A stretch of DNA of 64,000 nucleotides from Pelagibius sp037652055 (lineage in GTDB: Bacteria > Pseudomonadota > Alphaproteobacteria > Kiloniellales > Kiloniellaceae), in NCBI RefSeq assembly GCF_037652055.1, contig NZ_JBBKAH010000015.1:74464-138463 (forward strand), in the 5' to 3' direction. This document shows positions 18,810-27,582 of the stretch, one piece after another (the first letter of the stretch is position 1; each line of letters starts with the position of its first letter). The position numbers and the translations under genes are program-made. A model generated the notes under the pieces. The model saw only the letters and a list, made by a program, of their open reading frames with translations. It ran no database searches and was not told where the DNA came from.

Positions 18810-18982
18810 GGGTAAGCGGTCGACTCGGGCGGGAAAAATCGGAATGGAACCTGCGAACGCATCAGACTGGCGCAGAACGGCGCAGGCGGCAATGGCGATT
18901 GCCCAGCCCGCCCCCGGCCCTGGACCGCACCGGCTAGCGGTGTCATGCTGGCGCGGTCGATCACCCCTTGAGGGAGGTGTTG

Positions 18983-19924
18983 ATGGTGCGCACAAGACGC
19001 CGCGCCGCCCCGGCTGCGTTGGCCGCTACGTTGGCGGCTGCATTGCTGATTGCCACCCTGCGGGCTCAGCCAACGCAAGCGCAGCAGGATCTCGCCGTCG
19101 ACCTGGAGCTGGTGCTGGCGGTCGACGTGTCGCTCTCCATCGATACCGGCGAAGCGCGGCTGCAGCGCCAGGGCTACGTCGAGGCCTTCCGCGATCCCGA
19201 CGTGCTGCAGGCGATCCGCGGCGGCATCCTGGGGCGCATCGCCGTCACCTATTTCGAGTGGGCCAACTCGGCGCACACCCACATGGTGGTCGGCTGGACG
19301 GTGATCGATTCCGAGGCGAGCGCCGAGACCTTCGCCGCCGCGCTGGCCAAGCGCCGTCCGGGCCCGGCGCATTACACCTCGATCAGCGGCGCCATCGACT
19401 TCGGCGCGCGGCTGTTCGACGACAACGGCTTCGAGGGCACGCGCCAGGTGATCGACGTCTCCGGCGACGGGCCGAACAATTGGGGCGACCTGGTGGTCCA
19501 TGCGCGCGACCGCGCGGTGGACAAAGGCATCACCATCAACGGCCTGCCGATCCTGGACCCGGATCCCGGGCCCTACGCGCGCTACAACATCCCGAACCTG
19601 GACCTCTACTTCCGCGACTGCGTGATCGGCGGCCCGGCCGCCTTCATCGTGGCGGCCGAGGGCTTCGACTCCTTCGCCAGCGCGATCCGCCGCAAGCTGA
19701 TCCTGGAGATCGCCGGCCTCACGCCCGCGCGCGAGCCCGCGCAAGGGCCCGCGCAAGGATCGGAGAGACACGCGCTGCATGCCGTAACGCCGCGCCTGCA
19801 GCTTGCGCAGTTCAGCGGCCAGACCGAAGCGCCCCTCGGCCAATACGAGGCGGAAGGCGCGCGCGTCGCCCCGCCCTGCGACATCGGCGAACAGCTGCTG
19901 CGCTCCAGGCAGGAGGATTTTTAG
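18983..19924 (+). CDS. Secreted DUF1194 protein with von Willebrand-like fold
   Basis: 313 residues. An Arg-rich start and hydrophobic stretch (AALAATLAAALLIATLRA) ending near AQA is a Sec signal peptide. The mature part starts with ELVLAVDVSLSIDTGEARLQ, a metal-site-like D-x-S-x-S motif as in VWA domains, and continues with QVIDVSGDGPNNWGD. The DUF1194 family has no established function. About 60 residues after the conserved end (ILEIAG) look low-complexity and may be a decayed tail. ATG 18983 follows GGGAGGTGTTG. Confidence 0.8.
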   Translation: MVRTRRRAAPAALAATLAAALLIATLRAQPTQAQQDLAVDLELVLAVDVSLSIDTGEARLQRQGYVEAFRDPDVLQAIRGGILGRIAVTYFEWANSAHTHMVVGWTVIDSEASAETFAAALAKRRPGPAHYTSISGAIDFGARLFDDNGFEGTRQVIDVSGDGPNNWGDLVVHARDRAVDKGITINGLPILDPDPGPYARYNIPNLDLYFRDCVIGGPAAFIVAAEGFDSFASAIRRKLILEIAGLTPAREPAQGPAQGSERHALHAVTPRLQLAQFSGQTEAPLGQYEAEGARVAPPCDIGEQLLRSRQEDF

Positions 19925-20067
19925 CGCCCTCCCCGAATCCTCTTCGTAATACGAGAAGCTGGCACTGGCTCCCGGGAACGCTACTATGGCGGGAATGCGC
20001 AACGGCGCGCCTCGACCCCCTGGGTCGCCATAGGACGCGCCCAAGAAGGCTGCTAGGGGGGGTTGTA

Positions 20068-21060
20068 GTGCCGAAAACCTGGATGGTGCGCGCCTGGAGA
20101 GGCGGGCGCTACTTCGATCTCTTCAAGGACAATGCCGTCGTCGCCATCGGCTGGTCCGATATCGGACCGCTGGATGCGCTGAAAACCCGAGAAGAGATCA
20201 CCGAACGCCTCACCCGCGAATGGCCGGAGTGGCACCCACAAAAAATCAGCATGACCGCGGGGCAGCTGTTTCGCTTTCGGTACGAAATGCAAAGAGGGGA
20301 CCGCGTCGTTACCTACGACCCGGGCCGGCGGGTTTACCTGCTGGGGACGATATCCGGCGACTACCGCTATGATCCGAAGCTGGATAACGACGCCATGAAC
20401 GCGCGCCCGGTGCAATGGGAGGGCGAGATCTCGCGCGACCTGCTGAGCGTCGCCACCAAGAACAGCCTCGGCGCCATCTCCACCCTCTTCCTGCTGCCCC
20501 CGGAGGCCGCCGCCGATCTGGAACGCGCCCTCGGCACGCAGCAACCGGTCCCGCAAAGCGCGTCGGAGGAAACCGACGCCGGGGAAAGCGACCTCTTCAA
20601 GGACGTCCAGGATCGCAGCATCGAGTTCATCAAGGACCACGTCTCGCGCCTGGACTGGGACGCCATGCAGGAACTGGTCGCCGGCCTGCTGCGCGCCATG
20701 GGCTACAAGACGCGGGTCTCGCCCTCGGGGCCCGACCGCGGCAAGGACATCGTCGCCTCGCCCGACGGCTTCGGCTTCGAATCGCCGCGCATCGTGGTGG
20801 AGGTGAAGCATCGCGGCCAGACCATGGGCTCACAGGAAATCCGCAGCTTCCTGGGCGGCCGCCACCCGGAGGACAAGGGCCTCTACGTCAGCACCGGCGG
20901 CTTCACCAAGGACGCCTACTACGAGGCGGAACGGGCCAGCATTCCCATCACCCTCATGACCCTCGACGACCTGGTCGATGCCCTGCTGGAGCATTACGAG
21001 AACCTGGACATCGAGAGCAAGCAACTGCTACCGCTGAAGAAGATCTACTGGCCGGCGTGA
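20068..21060 (+). CDS. Mrr-type restriction endonuclease with N-terminal PUA/EVE-like domain
   Basis: 330 residues from GTG 20068, which follows an AGGGGGGG stretch; residues further upstream belong to a non-coding frame. The C-terminal domain (about 180-300) shows the Mrr_cat pattern: GPDRGKDIVASPDGFGF with the catalytic Asp and IVVEVKHRGQTMGS with the Glu-x-Lys pair. The N-terminal 150 residues (VVAIGWSDIG, RYEMQRGDRVVTYD, YLLGTISGDYRYD) resemble PUA/EVE-like readers of modified bases. This combination suggests a type IV enzyme cutting modified foreign DNA. It lies 49 nt upstream of the MmeI-like gene on the same strand. The reader assignment is inferred. Confidence 0.8.
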   Translation: MPKTWMVRAWRGGRYFDLFKDNAVVAIGWSDIGPLDALKTREEITERLTREWPEWHPQKISMTAGQLFRFRYEMQRGDRVVTYDPGRRVYLLGTISGDYRYDPKLDNDAMNARPVQWEGEISRDLLSVATKNSLGAISTLFLLPPEAAADLERALGTQQPVPQSASEETDAGESDLFKDVQDRSIEFIKDHVSRLDWDAMQELVAGLLRAMGYKTRVSPSGPDRGKDIVASPDGFGFESPRIVVEVKHRGQTMGSQEIRSFLGGRHPEDKGLYVSTGGFTKDAYYEAERASIPITLMTLDDLVDALLEHYENLDIESKQLLPLKKIYWPA

Positions 21061-21109
21061 GAGCATCAATGCCAACCACCCTATTGCTGTGTTTGAATAG
21101 GCCCGCCGC

Positions 21110-24100
21110 GTGACCGCTGCCCACCCCGATATCGAAGGCTTTATCGAGCGCTGGTCGCCGACCGGCGGGGGGGAGCGCTCGAACTACCAGATGTTCCTGA
21201 CGGAGCTCTGCAAGCTCATTGGTGCCCCTACACCAACCCGCGGTCAGGACGGCCGGCAGGGCAATGACTACCTCTTCGAGCGGTCCGTACGTGTCCGCAG
21301 CATCGACGGCCCGGACACCACCAACTTTATCGACCTCTACAAGCGTGGCTGCTTCGTCCTTGAGGCCAAGCAGAGCAACAAGCGCCGCAGCGAACTGGAG
21401 CAACTGGGCCTCGACCTGCCTGAGCCGCAGGTCGGCTCCGGCAAGCGCGGCAGTGCCCAGTGGGACACCCTGATGCGCAATGCCCGCCAGCAGGCGGAGA
21501 ACTATGCCAAGCGCCTGCCACCGGAGGAGGGCTGGCCGCCGTTCCTCGTCATCGTGGATATCGGCCACGTCATCGAGCTTTACGCCGATTTCTCGCTGCA
21601 GGGCAAGCACTACGCCCAGTTCCCCGACCGCCAGTCCTTCCGCATCTACCTGGAAGACCTGCGCGAGCCGAAGGTGCGCGAGCGGCTGCTGAAGATCTGG
21701 ACCGAGCCGGAGAGCCTGAACCCAGCCCGCCGCACGGCGGAGGTGACGCGCGAGATTGCCGAGTTGCTGGCGAAGCTCTCGACCTCGCTGGAAACCCGCC
21801 TGATCCGCGCGCTACCGAAGAACCTGCCGGCGTCGGAGGCCGCACAGCACCACCACACCATCGCCGAGAAGGTGGCGATGTTCCTCATGCGCTGCCTCTT
21901 CACCATGTTCGCCGAGGACGTCGGTCTGCTGAAGCGCCAGAGCTTCGTCGGCATGCTGAAGGAATACCGGGGAAATGCCGGCAAGCTGCACCTCGCTCTC
22001 ATCGACCTTTGGAAGCGCATGAACGAAGGCGGCTTCTCGCCGATCCTTCGGGAAGATGTGCTGCGCTTCAACGGCGGACTCTTTCAGAGCGCCGAGGCTA
22101 TTGAGATCACCGAAGATGACCTTGATCTTCTGATCATCGCCGCTCAGCGCGAATGGCAGAACGTGGAGCCGGCGATCTTCGGCACCCTGCTGGAGCGCGC
22201 CCTCGACCCGCGCGACCGTCACCGCCTGGGCGCCCACTACACGCCGCGCGCCTACGTCGAACGCCTGGTGGTCGCCACGATCATCGAACCGCTGACCGAG
22301 GACTGGCGCAACGTGCAGACCGCCATCGCCCAGCACCTGGAAGCCGGCGACAAGAAGGCGGCAATCAAAGAGGCGCAGGACTTCCACCGCGCGCTCTGCA
22401 ACACCCGCGTGCTCGACCCGGCCTGCGGCACCGGCAATTTCCTCTACGTCTCCCTGGAGCTGATGAAGCGCCTGGAGGGCGAGGTGCTGGAGACCCTGAC
22501 CGAACTGGGCCACGACCAGTACCTGCTGGAACTGGACCGCCACACCGTGGACCCGCACCAGTTCCTGGGGCTGGAGCTCAACCCGCGTGCCGTCGCCATC
22601 GCCGAACTGGTCCTCTGGATCGGCTACCTGCAATGGCACTTCCGCACCCGCGGGCGCACCATGCCGGCCGAGCCGGTGCTGAAGAACTTCCAGAACATCA
22701 AGGAGCAGGACGCCGTGCTCGCCTGCGACGGCTGGGACATCCAGCGCGACGCGAACGGCAAGCCGGTGACGCGCTGGGACGGCGTCACCTTCAAGCTGCA
22801 CCCGGTGACCGGCGAGCTGGTACCCGACGAAGACGGCCGCCGCGAGCTGCTGACCTACAAGAAGCCGCGGCCGGCGGCCTGGCCGGAGGCCACGTTCATC
22901 GTCGGCAACCCGCCCTTCATCGGGAACAAGCGCATGATCGAGGAGCTTGGAGAAGGATACACGGAGGCCGTCAGAAAGGCCCATCCTGCCGTCCCAGGCT
23001 CGGCCGACTTCGTCATGTACTGGTGGAACACCGCGGCGTCACTCGTAAGAAATGGTCAGACAAAACGCTTTGGCCTTATCACCACCAACAGCATCACTCA
23101 GGTTCAGAGCCGCAAGGTCGTTCAATCTCATGTCAGCGCGAAGAAGCGACCTCTGTCTATCAAGTTTGCCATACCAGATCATCCATGGGTCAAGGCAGCG
23201 GAGAAAGCTGCTGTACGTGTGGCCATGACGGTAGGTGTCACAGGTAAGCAGGCTGGCAAGCTTGGACGGGTTACTGTGGAGAAGGGCTTAAACACGGATG
23301 CACCTGACGTCGAACTGACATTGCTAGAAGGGATGATTGCCGCCGACCTCACGGTTGGCACTGACTTGACATCTGCTGTTCCACTCAAAGCGAATGAACG
23401 TCTTTGTTGGCAAGGATGCAAACTCGTCGGAAAGCATTTTCAGATTGATGCGAAGACCCGAGATAGACTCACCGCTGAATCCAATGCCGCTTCTCAGCGG
23501 ACGCCAAGATATTGGGCAGGGAGCGATATTACTGGAAAGCGAAGATTGCGATATGCAATTGATCTCACGGACTTGACCGCCGAGGAGGCTGGAGAGCAAG
23601 TTCCAACTTTGTTGCAGCATGTCATTGACTACGTAAAGCCTGAGCGCGATGCGAATCGTGATCGTGGATTCCGGGAGAAGTGGTGGTTGTTTGGGCGCCG
23701 CAGGCCGGAGATGAGAGAGGCCTTACAAGGCATCTCTCGCTACATCGTGACGAGCGAAGTATCGAAGCACCGTATTTTTCGGTTCCTATGCTGGCCGGAT
23801 GACCTAGTTGATGGATCTATCATTGCCATCGCCCACGACGACCATTGGATATTTGGAGTTCTTTCCTCACGAATTCATATGACATGGGCGATATCTGTAG
23901 GAGGGCGAATGGGGATTGGCAACGATCCCCGTTACCAAAATGATACAGTGTTCGACCCCTTCCCCTTCCCCGATCCACCGGAAGACCTGAAAGCGCGCAT
24001 CCGCGATCTCGGCGAGCGGCTGGACGCCCACCGCAAAACCGTGCTGGAGAAGCACAAGCAGCTCACCATGACCGGGCTCTACAACGTGCTGGAGAAGGTG

Positions 24101-24616
24101 AAGGCGGGCACGGCGCTGACCGAGGCCGAGAAGGACGTATACGACGCCGGCCTGGTCGGCGTGCTGCGACAGATCCACGCCGAGCTCGACGCCGCCGTCG
24201 CCGCGGCCTACGGCTGGCCGGCCGACCTCAGCGACGAAGAAATTCTGGAACGCCTGGTGGCGCTGAACCACCAACGGGCGGCGGAGGAGCGCGAAGGCAA
24301 GGTGCGCTGGCTGCGGCCCGAGTTCCAGGCGCCCAAGCAGGCCGAGGCGGCGAAGAAGGCGCGCCAGGTGGAGGCCGAGTTGCTGCCCGGCGAGGAGAAG
24401 GCGAAGAAGCCCAAGCTGCCCGCCGCCCTGCCCGAGCAGGTGGCCGCCATCCGCGCTGTGCTGGAGGACTCGGCCAAGCCGCTGTCGGCGCTGCAGCTCA
24501 GCCGCCAGTTCGCGCAGGGCAAGCGCGCCGAGAAGAAGGTCGAGGACGTGCTGCGCACCCTCGCCGTGCTGGGCCAGGCGCAGCGCGCCGGCGGCGGCTA
24601 TATCCTCACCGGCTGA
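21110..24616 (+). CDS. MmeI-like single-chain restriction endonuclease/DNA methyltransferase (type IIL)
   Basis: 1168 residues. The N-terminal nuclease has D75-X9-E85-A-K87 (in FIDLYKRGCFVLEAKQ), the same spacing as the catalytic D70/E80/K82 of MmeI. A helical spacer leads to an N6-adenine methyltransferase with SAM motif LDPACGTGNFLYV (from residue 435) and catalytic NPPF at 600-603. The target recognition region follows, then a C-terminal helical part ending in a winged-helix-like segment (LSALQLSRQFAQGKRAEKKV), making the protein longer than MmeI (919). One chain both methylates and cuts, so no separate subunit is needed. Bases from about 22920 to 23960 have clearly lower GC and different codon use than the flanks. 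GTG start with a weak ribosome-binding site. Confidence 0.85.
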   Translation: MTAAHPDIEGFIERWSPTGGGERSNYQMFLTELCKLIGAPTPTRGQDGRQGNDYLFERSVRVRSIDGPDTTNFIDLYKRGCFVLEAKQSNKRRSELEQLGLDLPEPQVGSGKRGSAQWDTLMRNARQQAENYAKRLPPEEGWPPFLVIVDIGHVIELYADFSLQGKHYAQFPDRQSFRIYLEDLREPKVRERLLKIWTEPESLNPARRTAEVTREIAELLAKLSTSLETRLIRALPKNLPASEAAQHHHTIAEKVAMFLMRCLFTMFAEDVGLLKRQSFVGMLKEYRGNAGKLHLALIDLWKRMNEGGFSPILREDVLRFNGGLFQSAEAIEITEDDLDLLIIAAQREWQNVEPAIFGTLLERALDPRDRHRLGAHYTPRAYVERLVVATIIEPLTEDWRNVQTAIAQHLEAGDKKAAIKEAQDFHRALCNTRVLDPACGTGNFLYVSLELMKRLEGEVLETLTELGHDQYLLELDRHTVDPHQFLGLELNPRAVAIAELVLWIGYLQWHFRTRGRTMPAEPVLKNFQNIKEQDAVLACDGWDIQRDANGKPVTRWDGVTFKLHPVTGELVPDEDGRRELLTYKKPRPAAWPEATFIVGNPPFIGNKRMIEELGEGYTEAVRKAHPAVPGSADFVMYWWNTAASLVRNGQTKRFGLITTNSITQVQSRKVVQSHVSAKKRPLSIKFAIPDHPWVKAAEKAAVRVAMTVGVTGKQAGKLGRVTVEKGLNTDAPDVELTLLEGMIAADLTVGTDLTSAVPLKANERLCWQGCKLVGKHFQIDAKTRDRLTAESNAASQRTPRYWAGSDITGKRRLRYAIDLTDLTAEEAGEQVPTLLQHVIDYVKPERDANRDRGFREKWWLFGRRRPEMREALQGISRYIVTSEVSKHRIFRFLCWPDDLVDGSIIAIAHDDHWIFGVLSSRIHMTWAISVGGRMGIGNDPRYQNDTVFDPFPFPDPPEDLKARIRDLGERLDAHRKTVLEKHKQLTMTGLYNVLEKVKAGTALTEAEKDVYDAGLVGVLRQIHAELDAAVAAAYGWPADLSDEEILERLVALNHQRAAEEREGKVRWLRPEFQAPKQAEAAKKARQVEAELLPGEEKAKKPKLPAALPEQVAAIRAVLEDSAKPLSALQLSRQFAQGKRAEKKVEDVLRTLAVLGQAQRAGGGYILTG

Positions 24617-24667
24617 TCGCCCGTGACCCGGTAGAGATCGCGAACGGCGGTGGCCCCGCGCCGCCCG

Positions 24668-25108
24668 CTACCCCCTTCCGCCGCGCTGCAGCCGCTCGTA
24701 GGCGTCGCGCTCCAGGATCGTCTTGCCGATGGGCCAGAGCGAGATCGGCACCAGCTTCAGGTGGACCCAGGCGAAGGGGATGCCGATGAGGGTGACGGCC
24801 AGGGCGAGCGCCGTCAGGATGTGCAGCAGCGCCAGCCACCAGCCGGCGAGGATCAGCCAGACGAGATTGCCGAGGGTGCCGAGCGGGCCGGTGCCGAGGT
24901 CCTCGCGCCCGCTCACCGCCTCGCGCGACACCGCGACGCGGCCGAAGGGCAGGAAGGTGTAGCTGGCGATGTTCAGCGCCGCGCGCGCCCACGGCAGGCC
25001 GACGACGGTGAGCGCCATGAGGCCTGCCGCCAGGAGCCAGCCCAGCGCCATCCAGATGCCGCCGAAGACAATCCACAGAAGATTCAGAAGGACGCTGAAG
25101 AAGGACAT
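24668..25108 (-). CDS. yccF: YccF-family inner-membrane protein
   Basis: 146 residues. Two related halves each with a pair of hydrophobic segments (LLNLLWIVFGGIWMALGWLL and LGNLVWLILAGWWLALLHIL), and the family signatures ALTVVGLPWARAALNIASY and TLIGIPFAWVHLKLVPISLW. YccF proteins are widespread inner-membrane proteins of unknown role. The start at 25108 is the first Met before the hydrophobic region; GAAAGG lies upstream. Confidence 0.88.
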   Translation of the reverse strand: MSFFSVLLNLLWIVFGGIWMALGWLLAAGLMALTVVGLPWARAALNIASYTFLPFGRVAVSREAVSGREDLGTGPLGTLGNLVWLILAGWWLALLHILTALALAVTLIGIPFAWVHLKLVPISLWPIGKTILERDAYERLQRGGRG

Positions 25109-25250
25109 GTCCGTTGGGCCTTTCGCTTGTGTCTTGGGGGTCACGGGGGTGGCCGGGGGCAGCGGGGAGGCTTGCGCCGGCGCCGAGGATAGCACGGACG
25201 CGGCGCTGCGGGCCCGCCGGGCCGGCTGCTGAAAATGGCGCCCGCCCTGT

Positions 25251-25297
25251 GGCCCATCCTTCGAGACGCCGCCTTGCGGCGGCTCCTCAGGATGAGG
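25251..25297. repeat. Dispersed palindromic repeat, family A, copy 2
   Basis: Begins GGCCCATCCTTCGAGACG, has a central GCCGCC-TT-GCGGCGGC hairpin and ends CTCCTCAGGATGAGG. It is the reverse complement of the copy at 41698-41744 over nearly its full 47 bp. It lies in the 230-bp gap between the HAD gene and yccF. Confidence 0.85.
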
Positions 25298-25338
25298 GTG
25301 GCGCTTGAAAGGGCGGCCCGGGCGAAGGCCCGGCGGCC

Positions 25339-26013
25339 TCAGACGGCCGCGAGGGCGTCCAGCACGCCCGGCAGGGCGTCGAGGTCGGGGATGCGGTGGC
25401 GGGCCTCGTAACCCGGCTGGGCGGGGGTATCGCGGTGCAGGCCGGTCAGCACGCGCACCGTCGGCATGCCCTGCCGGTTGAGGTTCACGAAATCCTTGGC
25501 CGGGTTGTCGGCGACGTAGACCATGTCGGACCAGGCGCAGCCTTCCAGGGCGCGGATGCGCTCGAAACAATGGATCGAGGGCTTGGCGTGGCGGATGCCG
25601 AAGCGGTGGGTGATCATCACCCGGCGAAAACGCGGCCAGAGATCCAGCGCCGTCACCTTGTTCGCCTGCACCACCTTGTGACCGTCGGTCACCAGGTAGA
25701 GCGGCGCCTCGTCGCGGTAGCGGTCGAGCACGCGCCGCGCCGCCGGGAACAGCGCCAGGTCCGGGGCGTGATGGCGGTAGACCTTCACCAGCGCCGCGAC
25801 GCGCCCCCGCGTCGCCAGGCCGTGACGCTCCAGCACCGCGTCGAAGATACGCCCGCGCCCCTCGCGCTCCAGCACCTCGGTCATGCAGCGGAAGGCCTCT
25901 TTCGCATCCCAGCCGAAGGCGCGCGCGCCGTGGTCGGCGACGGCATGGAGACCGCTGTCGACGTAGCTGCGCTCGTCATAGAGCGTATCGTCGAGGTCAA
26001 AGATCAGGATCAT
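25339..26013 (-). CDS. HAD-family hydrolase of the sugar operon
   Basis: 224 residues. Starts with ILIFDLDDTLYDERSYV (nucleophile Asp), has YLVTDGHKVVQANK as motif II/III and MVYVADNPAKDFVN as the acidic motif IV, so the active site is complete. It is the last gene of the seven-gene operon, overlapping the ATP-grasp gene by 17 nt. HAD phosphatases are common partners of sugar-nucleotide pathways; the substrate is unknown but is likely a phosphorylated sugar or its product. Confidence 0.85.
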   Translation of the reverse strand: MILIFDLDDTLYDERSYVDSGLHAVADHGARAFGWDAKEAFRCMTEVLEREGRGRIFDAVLERHGLATRGRVAALVKVYRHHAPDLALFPAARRVLDRYRDEAPLYLVTDGHKVVQANKVTALDLWPRFRRVMITHRFGIRHAKPSIHCFERIRALEGCAWSDMVYVADNPAKDFVNLNRQGMPTVRVLTGLHRDTPAQPGYEARHRIPDLDALPGVLDALAAV

Positions 26014-26968
26014 GGATGATGACGTCCTGCGGCAGGCGGACCTGGCGCAGTTCGCCCTCTGCGCGGCGGAACAGCGGCGGCGTGCCCGGCGCGTGGCGCT
26101 CGGCGAGACTCCAGCCAAGCAGCTCCAGCCCGGCGGCGATGGAAGCGGTCGAGGCGCCGCCGAAGCGGCAATTGCACTCGATGATCCGAAGTCCCCCTTC
26201 GGGTAAGACGATGGCCTGCATCACGGCGGGCCCGTTCAGTTGCAGCGCGCGGAACACCTCGTGCGCCGCCGCCTCCAGCGCCGCGTCGCGGAAGGTCGTG
26301 GTGATCTGCGACTCGCCGCCGACGACACGGTCGCGGCGCCGCAGCACGAGGCCGGCGGGCGCGCCGTGACGGTCCATCCAGGCATCGATGGAGATCTCGA
26401 CGCCGGCGACAAAGGGCTGGAACAGCGGCGCCTGCAGCGCGCGCGCGTGCGCCCGCGCGGCGGCGCGATCCAGCCCCAGCCCGATATTGCGCGAGCCGGC
26501 GCCGAAGCGCTCTTTCACCACGAAGGCGCCAGCGTCCAGGGCGTCGATCTCGAGAGCCGCAGGAATGAACGGCAGGCCGCGTTCAGCGCCGATGCGCGCG
26601 AAGGCCAGCTTGTCGAGACAGCGCGCGACGCTGTCGGGCGCCGAGACGATGACGTCGATGCCGGCCTCGGCGAACAGCGGCTTGGCTTCGGCCCAGAACG
26701 CCAGCTCGCCGTCGCGGGTCGGCAGCACGCTGCCGATGCCGCGCGCCAGGCAGCCCTCGCACAATGCCTCGGGCGTGCTCTCGGCCAGCGGCGGCATGTG
26801 CCAGAAGCCATCGGCGGCGTAGCGTGCCGGGGCCTGAGCGTCGACGTCGCCGGCGATGACGGCGGCCCCCGGCACCACCCGCCGGGCCGCCGCCTGCATG
26901 GCGCGCACCAGCGGCGCCTTGCGCGCCGCGCTGGTGATGAGGATGTTCTCCGCCGCCGCGCCGCCCAT
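25997..26968 (-). CDS. ATP-grasp ligase-like protein
   Basis: 323 residues. The N-terminal domain opens with NILITSAARKAPLVRAMQAA, as in CarB- or PylC-like ATP-grasp proteins. The central ATP-binding region contains FVVKERFGAGSRNIG (phosphate-binding loop) and the metal/ATP block GGLRIIECNCRFGGASTASI near the C-terminus. Such enzymes join a carboxylate to an amine or other nucleophile. In this operon it may attach an amino acid or acyl group to the nonulosonate or its carrier. ATG 26968 follows AGGGTGA; the GNAT stop lies 5 nt upstream. Confidence 0.82.
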   Translation of the reverse strand: MGGAAAENILITSAARKAPLVRAMQAAARRVVPGAAVIAGDVDAQAPARYAADGFWHMPPLAESTPEALCEGCLARGIGSVLPTRDGELAFWAEAKPLFAEAGIDVIVSAPDSVARCLDKLAFARIGAERGLPFIPAALEIDALDAGAFVVKERFGAGSRNIGLGLDRAAARAHARALQAPLFQPFVAGVEISIDAWMDRHGAPAGLVLRRRDRVVGGESQITTTFRDAALEAAAHEVFRALQLNGPAVMQAIVLPEGGLRIIECNCRFGGASTASIAAGLELLGWSLAERHAPGTPPLFRRAEGELRQVRLPQDVIIHDPDL

Positions 26969-26973
26969 GGCGG

Positions 26974-27582
26974 TCACCCTGCGTCGGGGTCGGGATCGGC
27001 GGCGAGGCAGCCGTGCAGCAGCGAGTCCACCGGCTGGCCGTTGATCCACACATGGCCGCGCAGCCGCCCTTCGCGGCGGAAGCCGCAGGCCTCCAGGGTC
27101 GCGATGTGGACAAGGCGCAGGGCATAGGTCTCGGTGTGCAGGCGCGCCAACCCCAGGTCCTCGAAAGCCAGCGTCTTCATCAAGGTCAGGAAGCGGGCAA
27201 AGAGGTCCGCCAGTTCGGCGTCGCCGCGCGCCACGGCGGGATCGAGCAGAAAGGAAACCTCGGCGCGGCGATGCTCCCACGCAATGTGGACGAGGCCGCC
27301 GTAGCCGATCGGCCGGCCGTCTTCCAGGTAGATGAGCAGGATGTTGCGCGGCTCGGCGGCGTCCTTGTCGGGCCAGATCTCCCGCGCGTAGTAGGCGGCC
27401 TGCTGCGGCGACGCAATGGGGGCGGACTGGCGCAGCACGTCGATCTGCGCATTGCGCCAGCAGCGTATCGCCTCAATGTGCTGCGGCTCCACCGCGCGCA
27501 CGGCGTAGCGGCCGTCGGCGACCTCGGCACGCGGCATGCAGCGGTAGCCGCCGCTGCCCGGAATCGCCTCCGGCCGGTTCAT
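26974..27582 (-). CDS. GNAT N-acetyltransferase (PseH-like candidate)
   Basis: 202 residues. The GNAT core contains VRAVEPQHIEAIRCWRNAQ, the central strand IGYGGLVHIAWEHRRAEVSF and LARLHTETYALRLVHIATLE followed by CGFRREG, all typical of the RimJ/PseH-like branch. In pseudaminic acid synthesis PseH acetylates the amino sugar precursor; genomic context supports that role, but the real substrate is not shown. ATGA overlap with the upstream methyltransferase. Confidence 0.8.
   Translation of the reverse strand: MNRPEAIPGSGGYRCMPRAEVADGRYAVRAVEPQHIEAIRCWRNAQIDVLRQSAPIASPQQAAYYAREIWPDKDAAEPRNILLIYLEDGRPIGYGGLVHIAWEHRRAEVSFLLDPAVARGDAELADLFARFLTLMKTLAFEDLGLARLHTETYALRLVHIATLEACGFRREGRLRGHVWINGQPVDSLLHGCLAADPDPDAG

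Noticed and set aside
18808..20067. Long N-terminal extension of the Mrr-type endonuclease
   Set aside because: The extension is a wrong-frame reading of the DUF1194 gene. The conserved protein starts at GTG 20068.
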